Assembly (NCBI RefSeq): GCF_030063415.1
Contig: NZ_JASITA010000028.1
Location: 5,122-63,605 of the forward strand
Length of the DNA: 58,484 nucleotides
Direction of reading: 5' to 3'
From: Streptomyces sp. H27-C3
Lineage (GTDB): Bacteria; Actinomycetota; Actinomycetes; Streptomycetales; Streptomycetaceae
Shown: positions 16,979 through 31,401 of the stretch, in pieces
Numbering within the stretch: position 1 is the first letter of the stretch
How the letters are laid out: each line of letters starts with the position of its first letter
Notes under the pieces: generated by a model
Database searches by the model: none
Seen by the model: the letters and a program-made list of their open reading frames with translations, nothing else
What the model was told of the DNA's origin: nothing
Translations under genes and position numbers: made by a program

Positions 16979-18187
16979 TTACAGACCAGCGGCCTCGCGC
17001 AGCGCGTCCACCCGGTCCGTGCGCTCCCAGGTGAAGTCCGGGAGCTCGCGGCCGAAGTGGCCGTACGCCGCGGTCTGCGCGTAAATCGGACGCAGCAGGT
17101 TGAGGTCGCGGATGATCGCGGCCGGGCGGAGGTCGAAGACCGCGCCGATCGCGTGCTCGATCTTCTCGCTGTCGACCGTGGCCGTGCCGAAGGTCTCCAC
17201 GAAGAGGCCGACCGGCTCGGCCTTGCCGATCGCGTAGGCGACCTGGACCTCGCAGCGCGCGGCGAGACCCGCGGCCACCACGTTCTTGGCGACCCAGCGC
17301 ATCGCGTACGCGGCCGAGCGGTCCACCTTCGACGGGTCCTTGCCCGAGAACGCGCCGCCGCCGTGCCGGGCCATGCCGCCGTACGTGTCAATAATGATCT
17401 TGCGGCCGGTGAGGCCGGCGTCGCCCATCGGGCCGCCGATCTCGAAGCGGCCGGTCGGGTTGACCAGCAGGCGGTAGCCCTCGGTGTCCAGCTTGATGCC
17501 GTCCTCGATGAGCTGACCCAGCACGTGCTCGACGACGAACTCGCGGATGTCGGGCGAGAGCAGTGAGTCCAGGTCGATGTCCGAGGCGTGCTGCGAGGAG
17601 ACGACGACCGTGTCGAGGCGGACGGCCTTGTCGCCGTCGTACTCGATGGTGACCTGGGTCTTGCCGTCGGGGCGCAGGTACGGGATAGTGCCGTTCTTGC
17701 GGACCTCGGACAGCCGGCGCGAGAGCCGGTGCGCCAGGTGGATCGGCAGCGGCATCAGCTCGGGCGTCTCGTCGCAGGCGTACCCGAACATCAGGCCCTG
17801 GTCGCCGGCACCCTGCTTGTCCAGCTCGTCCTCATCGCCTTCGACCCGCTTCTCGTACGCCGTGTCGACGCCCTGCGCGATGTCGGCCGACTGCGAGCCG
17901 ATGGACACCGAAACGCCGCAGGAGGCGCCGTCGAAGCCCTTCTTCGAGGAGTCGTAACCGATCTCGAGGATCTTGTTACGGACGAGCGTGGGGATGTCGG
18001 CCCAGGCCTTGGTGGTGACCTCTCCGGCCACATGCACCAGGCCGGTAGTGATCAAGGTCTCCACGGCGACCCGGGAAGCCGGGTCCTCCCGCAGAAGCGC
18101 GTCAAGAATCGTGTCGCTGATCTGGTCAGCGATCTTGTCGGGGTGACCTTCGGTCACAGACTCCGAAGTGAACAGACGACGGGACAC
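16979..18187 (-). CDS. metK: S-adenosylmethionine synthetase
   Basis: 402 residues. It makes SAM from methionine and ATP and works as a tetramer. Motifs: TSESVTEGHPDKIADQISD (ATP-binding His and Mg-binding Asp), GAGDQGLMFGYA (ATP-binding), and GGGAFSGKDPSKVDRSAAY (P-loop-like phosphate site). Length and N-terminus MSRRLFTSESVTEG are typical. It lies downstream of coaBC on the same strand after a 258-bp gap, which suggests its own promoter. In Streptomyces, SAM level influences antibiotic production and development. I found no confident SAM riboswitch in the leader. Confidence 0.97.
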   Translation of the reverse strand: MSRRLFTSESVTEGHPDKIADQISDTILDALLREDPASRVAVETLITTGLVHVAGEVTTKAWADIPTLVRNKILEIGYDSSKKGFDGASCGVSVSIGSQSADIAQGVDTAYEKRVEGDEDELDKQGAGDQGLMFGYACDETPELMPLPIHLAHRLSRRLSEVRKNGTIPYLRPDGKTQVTIEYDGDKAVRLDTVVVSSQHASDIDLDSLLSPDIREFVVEHVLGQLIEDGIKLDTEGYRLLVNPTGRFEIGGPMGDAGLTGRKIIIDTYGGMARHGGGAFSGKDPSKVDRSAAYAMRWVAKNVVAAGLAARCEVQVAYAIGKAEPVGLFVETFGTATVDSEKIEHAIGAVFDLRPAAIIRDLNLLRPIYAQTAAYGHFGRELPDFTWERTDRVDALREAAGL

Positions 18188-18445
18188 AACGCTCCCTGGG
18201 GTTGCAGCGGCTGCTGGCTCATCATTGGCGGACCGGCCGGGAGCTGCGCCCGGCGTCGGTCCTGGACCAGTTTATCGGTCCCTTCCGGCAACCGGACCAC
18301 GCGTCTCGCTCCGTGGGAGCCCCGTGATCTGCGGCACTGCATTGTGCAGTAAGACCACCGCCTCCCACCAGAGGCCGAAAAGTCGTGTTTCCCCGGGTTT
18401 TCGGCCACGGAGGGACTCCTTCCGCCCACCGAGCCGCACAGAGAA

Positions 18446-19648
18446 TTAACCGAGCCGACTTGTCACCAAATCCCAGACCGTGTCGGCCAAGGCCTCCTTG
18501 GGACCGTACGGCACCGGTGTCTCGCCCCCGTCCGCGGCCAGCACGACGGCTTCGTTCGCCTCCGAGCCGAAGGTCTTGCGCTCCCCCACCTCATTGACGA
18601 CGAGCAGGTCACAACCCTTGCGCTGAAGCTTTTCGCGGGCGTTGGCCAGGACGTTGTCGGTCTCCGCGGCGAAGCCGACGACCACCTGTCCCGGCCTGGC
18701 GCGCTCCGCCGAGATCTCGGCGAGAATGTCCGGATTGCGGACCAGCTCGACGGCCGCGGGCTCCTGGCCGTCCTTCTTCTTGATTTTGCCTTCGGCGTAG
18801 ACCGAAGGGCGGAAATCGGCCACCGCGGCTGCCATCACCACCACGTCGGCGTCCGCCGCGGCCTTGAGCACGGCCTCGCGCAGCTGCACCGCCGTCCCGA
18901 TCCGGACGATGTCGGCGCCCGCCGGGTCGGGCAGCCCGGTGTTGGCCTCGATGAGCGTGACCCGGGCGCCGCGCGCGACGGCGGTACGGGCCAGGGCGTA
19001 CCCCTGCTTCCCGGAGGAGCGGTTTCCCAGGTAGCGCACGGGGTCGAGCGGCTCGCGCGTACCGCCCGCGCTGATCACGACGTGCCGGCCGGCCAGGTCG
19101 GGCTCGCGCACACCGCGCGCCAGCACCCGGCGGCAGACCTCGAAGATCTCGCCCGGGTCGGGCAGCCGGCCCTTGCCGGTGTCCACACCGGTGAGCCGGC
19201 CGACCGCCGGCTCGATGACGACCGCACCGCGGCGGCGCAGCGTCACGACGTTCTCCCGGGTGGCCGGGTGCTCCCACATCTCGGTGTGCATCGCGGGGGC
19301 GAAGACCACCGGACAGCGGGCGGTCAGCAGCGTATTGGTGAGCAGGTCGTCGGCGAGGCCGTGGGCCGCCTTGGCCAGCAGGTCGGCGGTGGCGGGGGCC
19401 ACCACGACCAGGTCGGCGGACTGTCCGATGCGTACGTGTGGGACCTGATGGACCGCGTCCCAGACCTCGGTCGAGACCGGGTTGCCGGAGAGCGCCGACC
19501 AGGTGGCCCCGCCGACGAAGTTCAGGGACGCCGCGGTCGGTACGACCCGTACGTCATGGCCGGACTCGGTCAGCCGTCGCAGCAGCTCGCACGCCTTGTA
19601 GGCGGCGATTCCCCCGCTGACCCCCAGTACGACCCTCGGCTTGTCCAC
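18446..19648 (-). CDS. coaBC: Bifunctional phosphopantothenoylcysteine decarboxylase/phosphopantothenate-cysteine ligase
   Basis: 400-residue two-domain enzyme of coenzyme A synthesis. The N-terminal CoaC flavoprotein part has VSGGIAAYKACELLRRL, VVVAPATADLLAKAAHGLAD and the PAMHTEMWEHPATREN loop. The C-terminal CoaB ligase has SAGGTREPLDPVRYLGNRSS and the lysine-rich KIKKKDG, then VRNPDIL. The GTG at 19648 has GGGAG upstream and gives the typical VDKPRVVLGVSG start. It is separated from rpoZ by a strong hairpin. Confidence 0.96.
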   Translation of the reverse strand: MDKPRVVLGVSGGIAAYKACELLRRLTESGHDVRVVPTAASLNFVGGATWSALSGNPVSTEVWDAVHQVPHVRIGQSADLVVVAPATADLLAKAAHGLADDLLTNTLLTARCPVVFAPAMHTEMWEHPATRENVVTLRRRGAVVIEPAVGRLTGVDTGKGRLPDPGEIFEVCRRVLARGVREPDLAGRHVVISAGGTREPLDPVRYLGNRSSGKQGYALARTAVARGARVTLIEANTGLPDPAGADIVRIGTAVQLREAVLKAAADADVVVMAAAVADFRPSVYAEGKIKKKDGQEPAAVELVRNPDILAEISAERARPGQVVVGFAAETDNVLANAREKLQRKGCDLLVVNEVGERKTFGSEANEAVVLAADGGETPVPYGPKEALADTVWDLVTSRLG

Positions 19649-19726
19649 TACGTCTCCCAAAAGGCCGGCAACCAGAACTGACGTGAGCAATCAGGACCGA
19701 CGTCCCACGACATGTCATATGACACA

Positions 19727-19761
19727 CCACAGGCCCGGCAGTCGCGCTGCCGGGCCTGTGG
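19727..19761. terminator. Strong hairpin terminator after rpoZ
   Basis: CCACAGGCCCGGCAG (19727-19741) pairs perfectly with CTGCCGGGCCTGTGG (19747-19761), a 15-bp stem with a 5-nt loop. It lies between the rpoZ stop and the coaBC start, so coaBC probably has its own promoter or depends on read-through. Confidence 0.85.
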
Positions 19762-19785
19762 TGAAAATTATTCCTGCGCGTGGTG

Positions 19786-20058
19786 CTACTGAGCGGGGCC
19801 CTCAATGGCCTCGGAGGTCAGCAGACCCGCGTTGATCTCGCGCAGGGCGATCGAGAGCGGCTTCTCGTGGACGTGGGTGTCCACCAGAGGACCGACGTAC
19901 TCGAGCAGACCCTCACCGAGCTGCGAGTAGTACGCATTGATCTGACGCGCACGCTTTGCCGCGTAGATCACGAGGCTGTACTTCGAGTCCGTAGCCTCGA
20001 GCAGCTCGTCGATCGGCGGGTTGATGATGCCCTCGGGCGTGGAAATGGAAGAGGACAC
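19786..20058 (-). CDS. rpoZ: DNA-directed RNA polymerase omega subunit
   Basis: 90 residues. Omega helps assemble beta-prime into core RNA polymerase. It has the omega core IDELLEATDSKYSLVIYAAK followed by RARQINAYYSQLGEGLLEYV and a C-terminal PLSIALREINAG. The GTG start at 20058 is preceded by GGAAGG. It follows gmk by 29 bp, the common bacterial gmk-rpoZ pair. Confidence 0.97.
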   Translation of the reverse strand: MSSSISTPEGIINPPIDELLEATDSKYSLVIYAAKRARQINAYYSQLGEGLLEYVGPLVDTHVHEKPLSIALREINAGLLTSEAIEGPAQ

Positions 20059-20087
20059 GCTCTACCTTCCGAAAAAGTGGACAGAGA

Positions 20088-20681
20088 TCAAGCAACTTCC
20101 ATCAACGTTAGCAGCTCGCGCGCCACGTCCTCGACGGAGGTGTTGACCAGGGTCGTATCGAACTCCGCCTCGGCGGCGAGTTCGATCTTGGCGGCGGCCA
20201 GCCGGCGTTCGACGACGTCGGGTGCCTCGGTGCCGCGGCCGGTCAGCCTGCGCACCAGCTCGTCCCAGCTGGGCGGGGCCAGGAAGACCAGCCGGGCCTC
20301 CGGCATCGACTCACGGACCAGTCGTGCGCCCTGGAGGTCGATCTCCAGGAGCACGGCCTCACCCGCGTCGATCCGGTCGCTCACGGCACGCCGGGGCGTG
20401 CCGTACCGGTTACCGGCGAACTCGGCCCACTCCAGCAGCTCGCCGTTGGCGATCAGCTTGTCGAACTCGTCGTCACTGACAAAAAAATACTGAATGCCGT
20501 GACGCTCGCCGGGGCGCGGCTTGCGCGTAGTGGCCGACACCGAGAGCCAGACCTCGGGGTGGACCTTGCGCATATGGGCGACGACCGTGCTCTTGCCGAC
20601 CCCGGAAGGGCCGGAGAGCACGGTCAGCCGCGGACGTACGTCCGGGGGTACGGGGGGCGTCCCCCGGGATGTTGCAGCCAT
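20088..20681 (-). CDS. gmk: Guanylate kinase
   Basis: 197 residues. It phosphorylates GMP to GDP. The P-loop is LSGPSGVGKSTVV. The GMP-binding region has SVSATTRKPRPGERHGIQYF and GTPRRAV; the lid includes RRLTGRGTEAPDVVERRL. The N-terminal ~15 residues (AATSRGTPPVPPD) are a Pro-rich extension. It lies between the integration host factor gene and rpoZ, the conserved actinobacterial order. Confidence 0.97.
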   Translation of the reverse strand: MAATSRGTPPVPPDVRPRLTVLSGPSGVGKSTVVAHMRKVHPEVWLSVSATTRKPRPGERHGIQYFFVSDDEFDKLIANGELLEWAEFAGNRYGTPRRAVSDRIDAGEAVLLEIDLQGARLVRESMPEARLVFLAPPSWDELVRRLTGRGTEAPDVVERRLAAAKIELAAEAEFDTTLVNTSVEDVARELLTLMEVA

Positions 20682-20720
20682 GGAGCTGATTATCCAGCTT
20701 CTCGGGAGTGCCCGAGAACG

Positions 20721-21044
20721 TCAGGCGGCGCCGCCGCCGAACTCACGCTCCAAAGAGGCGATCTGATTGGACCCGAGACCGCGTACACGGCGGCTCTCGG
20801 AGATCCCCAGACGCTCCATGATCTGCTTGGCGCGGACCTTGCCCACGCCGGGCAGCGACTCGAGAAGGGCCGAGACCTTCATCTTACCGATGACATCGTT
20901 CTCCCGACCCTGCTTGATGACCTCATGGAGCGAGGCACCGGAGTGCTTGAGTCGATTCTTGACCTCGGCCCGCTCCCGGCGAGCCGCGGCGGCCTTTTCG
21001 AGCGCGGCTGCGCGCTGTTCAGGGGTAAGGGGCGGAAGAGCCAC
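20721..21044 (-). CDS. ihf: Actinobacterial integration host factor (sIHF/mIHF)
   Basis: 107-residue nucleoid-associated protein, unrelated to the heterodimeric IHF of Proteobacteria. A long N-terminal helix (LTPEQRAAALEKAAAARRER) leads into the helix-two-turn-helix LLESLPGVGKVRAKQIMERL, which contacts DNA, then GLGSNQIASLEREFG. In Streptomyces it binds DNA non-specifically, affects topology and is needed for normal sporulation and antibiotic production. The GTG at 21044 follows an AGGTGA site and gives the family start VALPPLTPEQ. It is followed by gmk. Confidence 0.95.
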   Translation of the reverse strand: MALPPLTPEQRAAALEKAAAARRERAEVKNRLKHSGASLHEVIKQGRENDVIGKMKVSALLESLPGVGKVRAKQIMERLGISESRRVRGLGSNQIASLEREFGGGAA

Positions 21045-21335
21045 GCCTACGTCACCTCGGATGTCGAACTGTCGGATACGGACCGGTGAGGAAGCTGGTC
21101 GCCCCACACCAGGGCGAGCAACGAACAACGGAGTTGCGCGTTTGCTCTCGACGGAGACTAGCGGCCAGGACCGCTCCAGTCAGCGAGAACAGACGAAAAG
21201 TCCTGGTCAGCCTCTACTGGTTGGGATATTTCGGTCATACCACCCCGGTTTTGGGTCAGGATTCCGTCAACACGGCCAGTGCGCCCGCCGCCAAGGCCAC
21301 GACAACCCGGCGGCAGGCACCCGAAGGGCGGCTCT

Positions 21336-22207
21336 CTACGCCCCCGAGACCGCCGTCCGCACCTCGTCGGCGAAGCGGGAAGCGGACTCCCGCAGTCCGG
21401 CCACGTCCGGGCCGTGGCGGAGTACGCCGCGGCTCACACTCGGGACCACATTGCCGACGGAGGCCCCGAAGACACCCGGGAGATCCGCCGGGGTCGCGCC
21501 CTGCGCGCCGATTCCGGGCGCCAGCAGCGGTCCGTTGATGGCCAGGTCTACGCCCGCGTCACCGAGTGTCGCGCCGACCACCGCGCCGACCGAGCCCAGC
21601 GGCGTGGCGCCCGCGTTCTCGGCCGCCATGTGGTCGAGCATCACCTGCGCGAGCGAGCGCCCGTCGGCCACGGTCGCACGCTGGACCTCCGCGCCCTCCG
21701 GGTTGGAGGTCAGGGCGAGCACGAAGACGCCCGCGCCGCTGACCCGGGCCGCGTCCAGCGCAGGGCGCAGCGATCCGAAGCCCAGGTAGGGCGAGACGGT
21801 GACCGCGTCGCTGAAGAGCGGAGAGTCCTTGTCGAGGTAGGTCGCGGCGTACGCGCCCATGGTCGAGCCGATATCGCCGCGCTTGGCGTCCATCAGCACC
21901 AGCGCGCCGGCCGCGCGCGCCTCCTCGACGGCCTTCTCCAGGACGGCGACGCCGCGCGAGCCGAAGCGCTCGTAGAAGGCCGACTGCGGCTTGAGCACGG
22001 CGACCCGGTCGGCCAGCGCGTCGACGACCGTGCGGGTGAAGGCCGTCAGGCCGGCGATGTCGTCGCCCAGACCCCACGCGTGGAGCAGCGAGGCGTGCGG
22101 GTCGATGCCGACGCAGAGCGGGCCGCGGGTGTCCATGGCGTGGCGCAAGCGCGCACCGAAGGTCTCAACGGCGCCCGGGGATCCGGCGGCCCCGGAGGGT
22201 TCCACAG

Positions 22208-22211
<4 letters not shown>
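21336..22211 (-). CDS. pyrF: Orotidine 5'-phosphate decarboxylase
   Basis: 291 residues, the long type-2 form of actinobacteria. It decarboxylates OMP to UMP, the last step of de novo pyrimidine synthesis. The catalytic Lys/Asp block is VLMDAKRGDIGSTM; CVGIDPHASLL starts the barrel and VGNVVPSVSRG binds phosphate. The ATG at 22211 overlaps the pyrD stop as ATGA, so translation is coupled. Confidence 0.96.
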
Positions 22212-23317
<1,106 letters not shown>

Positions 23318-23390
23318 GGGCTGCGTGTGCCTTCTGAACGAGGGGCGGGAGGGGTACATGAGCCAGACGCTCATGAAGGGGGCTAATGAA

Positions 23391-23418
23391 GAGGGGGACA
23401 CCGACCGGTGTCCCCCTC
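23391..23418 (-). terminator. Hairpin between carB and pyrD
   Basis: GAGGGGGACACC (23391-23402) pairs perfectly with GGTGTCCCCCTC (23407-23418) around a 4-nt GACC loop, only 7 bp after the carB stop. Read on the minus strand it would end or weaken transcription before pyrD-pyrF. Confidence 0.75.
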
Positions 23419-23425
23419 GTTCGCC

Positions 23426-26729
<3,304 letters not shown>

Positions 26730-26737
<8 letters not shown>

Positions 26738-27866
26738 GCTGGTCCTCCATCAGGGATACGAAGCGGTCGAACAGGTACGCGGCGTCGTGCGGACCCGCTG
26801 CCGCCTCGGGGTGGTACTGGACGCTGAAGGCCGGCCGGTCGAGCAGCCGGAGGCCCTCCACCACGTTGTCGTTGAGGCAGACGTGGGAGACCTCGGCGCG
26901 GCCGAAGGGAGTGTCGGAGACCTTGTCGAGCGGGGCGTCGACGGCGAATCCGTGGTTGTGCGCGGTGATCTCGACCTTGCCGGTGGAGCGGTCCTTCACC
27001 GGCTGGTTGATGCCGCGGTGACCGTACTTGAGCTTGTACGTGCCGAAGCCGAGCGCGCGGCCCAGGATCTGGTTGCCGAAGCAGATACCGAAGAGCGGGG
27101 TCCTGCGCTCCAGGACCGCCTTGACGACCGTGAGGTCGACGGTGGCGGGGTCGCCGGGGCCGTTGGAGAGGAACACGCCGTCAGGGTTGAGCGCGTAGAC
27201 ATCGTCGGCCGTGGCGGTGGCGGGCAGCACGTGCACCTCGATGCCGCGCTGGGCCATCCGGTGCGGGGTCATGCCCTTGATGCCGAGGTCGATGGCGGCG
27301 ACGGTGAACTTCTTCTCACCGATCGCGGGGACGATGTACGCCTCCTTGGTGGCGACCTCGGCGGCGAGGTCGGCGCCCGCCATCTCGGGGGCCTGCAGGA
27401 CACGGGCGAGCAGCGTGGCCTCGTCGGCGAGCGCATCCCCGGAGAAGATGCCGACACGCATGGCGCCGCGCTCGCGCAGGTGACGGGTGAGGGCGCGGGT
27501 GTCGATGCCGCTGATGCCCACGACGCCCTGTCCGACCAGCTCCTCGTCGAGGGAGCGGCGCGAGCGCCAGCTGGACGGGACGCGGGCGGGGTCGCGCACG
27601 ACGTAACCGGCGACCCAGATCCTCCCGGACTCGTCGTCCTCGTCGTTGACGCCGGTGTTGCCGATGTGCGGGGCCGTCATCACGACGACCTGACGGTGGT
27701 ACGACGGGTCCGTGAGGGTTTCCTGGTAGCCGGTCATGCCGGTGTTGAACACCGCCTCGCCGAAGGTCTCCCCCACGGCCCCGTAGGCACGGCCGCGGAA
27801 GCTGCGGCCATCCTCCAGGACGAGTACGGCGGGAGCCTTGCCGGCTCCCCGGGTGGAGATCGTCAT
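26730..27866 (-). CDS. carA: Carbamoyl-phosphate synthase small subunit
   Basis: 378-residue glutaminase subunit. The N-terminal half has EDGRSFRGRAYGAVGETFGE and FNTGMTGYQE. The C-terminal class I amidotransferase carries the nucleophilic Cys in FGICFGNQILGRALG and the His in SVQYHPEAAAGP. The ATG at 27866 overlaps the TGA of the upstream membrane protein gene (ATGA). Ammonia is channelled to CarB, whose gene follows with an 8-bp overlap. Confidence 0.97.
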
Positions 27867-28453
27867 CGTGCGGTGCCTTCCGTTGTGATGGTCCTGCTGG
27901 TGGTGTCGCTCATGGTGTTGACCGCCTCGACCCAGGCGGCGTGCTCGGCGGCCCGGTCGGAGCGGAAGCCGGAGTCGATCTGCCGGTCCCCGTGCTGCCA
28001 GGTCACGACCAGCAGGCCGCCCTCGGCGAGGACCTTGCCGGCGATGCCCTTGTCGAGACGGGCCTCGCGCAGCGCCGCCACGGGGACGAAGAAGTCGCTC
28101 GCCCCGGGGCGTACGACGTCGAGCCCTTCGTCGGTGAGCGTCAGCTCGACCTTGCTGCGGGTGCCGAGACCGTGTGCCACGATCCGGTCGAGCCAGTGCC
28201 CGGCGGTCGTCGACCCGTGGTAGCGGCCGCACATGCTCAGCTTCGCCGCACCGGGCGATTCGGGCGCGGTGGGCAGCTCGGGCAGGTCCGACTGGAGGGT
28301 GCCGCGCCATTTCCAGCCCTGGCGCATCAGCCAGTACACGAGCGTGATGAAGAGCAGCAGTCCGACGACCCAGCCGACGCGGGCGGCCCAGTCGGTCACT
28401 TCGGCCGACTTCTGCTCGGCGGCCTCGGCTGCCAGATGAATGAAAGGTGTCAC
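27863..28453 (-). CDS. PH-like domain membrane protein in the pyr operon
   Basis: 196-residue protein of unknown function. One transmembrane segment lies near residues 24-44 (AARVGWVVGLLLFITLVYWL). A cytoplasmic part follows with a beta-rich, bacterial PH-like region (LTLTDEGLDVVRPGASDFFV, then GLLVVTWQHGDRQIDSGFR). The same position, between pyrC and carA, is occupied by a homologous small membrane protein in Mycobacterium, so the association is old in actinobacteria. The start is a GTG overlapping the pyrC TGA, and the stop overlaps the carA start. A membrane anchor or regulator for the pyrimidine enzymes is an attractive but untested idea. Confidence 0.85.
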   Translation of the reverse strand: MTPFIHLAAEAAEQKSAEVTDWAARVGWVVGLLLFITLVYWLMRQGWKWRGTLQSDLPELPTAPESPGAAKLSMCGRYHGSTTAGHWLDRIVAHGLGTRSKVELTLTDEGLDVVRPGASDFFVPVAALREARLDKGIAGKVLAEGGLLVVTWQHGDRQIDSGFRSDRAAEHAAWVEAVNTMSDTTSRTITTEGTAR

Positions 28454-29736
28454 GCCAGAATCCCGTCAACGACCGTCGCGCGGCCCCTCAGCCAGGTGTG
28501 GGTGACGCGTCCCGGCAGCTCACGGCCCTCGTAGGGGGTGTTGCGGCTGCGGGAGGCGAAGCCCGAGGGGTCCACGGCTCCACGGTAAGCCGGATCGATG
28601 AGGGTGAGGTTCGCGGGCTCGCCTGCCGAGACGGGACGGCCGTGACCCGCCAGGCGGCCGATGGCTGCCGGCCGGAAGGACATCCGGTCCGCGACGCCAG
28701 CCCAGTCGATCAGACCGCTGTCCACCATCGTCTGCTGGACGACGGACAGGGCGGTCTCCAGACCGACCATGCCCATGGCGGCCGCGGCCCACTCGCAGTC
28801 CTTGTCCTCGTGCGGGTGCGGGGCGTGGTCGGTGGCGACGCAGTCGATGGTGCCGTCGGCGAGGGCCTCGCGCAGGGCCATCACGTCAGCCTCGGTGCGC
28901 AGCGGCGGGTTCACCTTGTAGACCGGGTTGTACGTACGGACCAGCTCGTCCGTCAGCAGCAGGTGGTGCGGGGTGACCTCGGCGGTGACGTTCCAGCCCT
29001 TGGACTTCGCCCAGCGGACGATCTCCACAGAACCGGCGGTCGAGAGGTGGCAGATGTGCACGCGCGAGTCCACGTGGGCGGCGAGGAGGACATCGCGAGC
29101 GATGATCGACTCCTCGGCGACGGACGGCCAGCCGCCGAGGCCCAGCTCCGAGGAGACGATGCCCTCGTTCATCTGGGCACCCTCGGTGAGGCGGGGCTCC
29201 TGGGCGTGCTGCGCGACGACGCCGTCGAACGCCTTCACGTACTCCAGCGCGCGGCGCATGATCACGGCGTCGTCCACGCACTTGCCGTCGTCGGAGAAGA
29301 CCTTCACGGCGGCGGCGGAGTCGTGCATGGCGCCGAGCTCGGCGAGCTTCTTGCCCTCCAGGCCGACGGTGACGGCGCCGATGGGCTGGACGTCGCAGTA
29401 GCCGGACTCCTTGCCGAGGCGCCAGACCTGCTCGACGACGCCCGCTGTGTCGGCGACGGGGAAGGTGTTGGCCATGGCGTGGACGGCCGTGAAGCCGCCG
29501 ACGGCAGCGGCCTTGGTGCCGGTGAGGACGGTCTCGGAGTCCTCGCGGCCCGGCTCGCGCAGGTGGGTGTGCAGATCGACGAGGCCCGGCAGCAGGACCT
29601 TGCCGGCCGCCTCGACGACGGTCGCGTCGCCCGCTTCGATGTGGGCGCCGACCTGGGCGATGGTCTCGCCGTCGATCAGGACGTCCTGCGGCTCGCCGCC
29701 CAGGACCTTCGCACCGCGGATCAGGATCTTGTTCAT
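28450..29736 (-). CDS. pyrC: Dihydroorotase
   Basis: 428-residue class I zinc amidohydrolase that cyclises carbamoyl aspartate to dihydroorotate. Metal ligands appear in LVDLHTHLREPGREDSET, AAAVKVFSDDG (Asp in place of the carboxylated-Lys region seen in other types), HICHLSTAGS and CVATDHAPHPHEDK; ligand-binding NPPLRTEADV is present. The ATG starts 2 bp after the pyrB stop. Confidence 0.95.
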   Translation of the reverse strand: MNKILIRGAKVLGGEPQDVLIDGETIAQVGAHIEAGDATVVEAAGKVLLPGLVDLHTHLREPGREDSETVLTGTKAAAVGGFTAVHAMANTFPVADTAGVVEQVWRLGKESGYCDVQPIGAVTVGLEGKKLAELGAMHDSAAAVKVFSDDGKCVDDAVIMRRALEYVKAFDGVVAQHAQEPRLTEGAQMNEGIVSSELGLGGWPSVAEESIIARDVLLAAHVDSRVHICHLSTAGSVEIVRWAKSKGWNVTAEVTPHHLLLTDELVRTYNPVYKVNPPLRTEADVMALREALADGTIDCVATDHAPHPHEDKDCEWAAAAMGMVGLETALSVVQQTMVDSGLIDWAGVADRMSFRPAAIGRLAGHGRPVSAGEPANLTLIDPAYRGAVDPSGFASRSRNTPYEGRELPGRVTHTWLRGRATVVDGILA

Positions 29737-29738
29737 GG

Positions 29739-30722
<984 letters not shown>

Positions 30723-30780
30723 CTGGTGCTCCGTGAGTCGTGGAGGGGCGCTGAAGTGAAGGCGGGCAGGGCGCGGCCGG

Positions 30781-30807
30781 GTACGGACCCGGTGCTCGGG
30801 CCCGTAC
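30781..30807 (-). terminator. Possible attenuator hairpin between pyrR and pyrB
   Basis: GTACGGACCCG (30781-30791) pairs with CGGGCCCGTAC (30797-30807) with one mismatch and a 5-nt loop, in the 94-bp pyrR-pyrB gap. It could tune downstream expression or be a processing site. Confidence 0.35.
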
Positions 30808-30816
30808 GGGAAAGCG

Positions 30817-31392
30817 CTACTGCTCGCCGGCCGGAGCGGTCTGCTTCAGGCCGAGCAGCACGGCGTCGCGGCCGTCCTCCTCGGCGAGCTGGACCTTGAC
30901 CGTCTCCCGCAACGACGTGGGGAGGTTCTTGCCGACGTAGTCGGCGCGGATCGGCAGTTCGCGGTGACCGCGGTCGACGAGGACCGCGAGCTGTACGGCG
31001 CGGGGGCGGCCCATGTCGCCCAGCGCGTCGAGCGCGGCCCGGATCGTACGGCCGGAGAAGAGCACGTCGTCGACGAGGACGACGAGCCGCTCCTCGATGC
31101 CCTCGTCGGGGATTTCCGTACGCGCGAGGGCACGTGCGGGGCCCCTGCGCAGGTCGTCGCGGTACATGGTGATGTCGAGGGAGCCGACCGGCACTTTCCG
31201 GCCGGTGATCTCTTCGAGCTTCGCGGCGAGCCGACGGGCCAGGAAGACACCGCGGGTGGGAATGCCGAGGAGCACCACGTCGTCGGCACCCTTGGCGCGC
31301 TCGACGATCTCGTGGGCGATGCGGGTCAGTACCCGCGCGATGTCGGGACCCTCAAGGACAGGGCGTGCCTCATCGGAATTCATTGCGTCCAT
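30817..31392 (-). CDS. pyrR: Bifunctional pyr operon RNA-binding regulator/uracil phosphoribosyltransferase
   Basis: 191 residues. It binds a leader RNA hairpin when UMP is high and has some uracil phosphoribosyltransferase activity. The PRPP loop is LVVLVDDVLFSGRTIRAALD. Conserved GIPTRGVFLARRLA and PVGSLDITMYRDDL are present. The ATG at 31392 follows GAAGGGGG, which directly adjoins a predicted PyrR-binding hairpin at 31411-31428. It is the first gene of the pyrimidine cluster and divergent from bldD. Confidence 0.96.
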   Translation of the reverse strand: MDAMNSDEARPVLEGPDIARVLTRIAHEIVERAKGADDVVLLGIPTRGVFLARRLAAKLEEITGRKVPVGSLDITMYRDDLRRGPARALARTEIPDEGIEERLVVLVDDVLFSGRTIRAALDALGDMGRPRAVQLAVLVDRGHRELPIRADYVGKNLPTSLRETVKVQLAEEDGRDAVLLGLKQTAPAGEQ

Positions 31393-31401
31393 TGAAAACG
31401 G

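Noticed and set aside
18188..18445. SAM riboswitch in the metK leader
   Set aside because: I looked for the conserved cores of the SAM riboswitch classes on the minus strand and found none I could defend.
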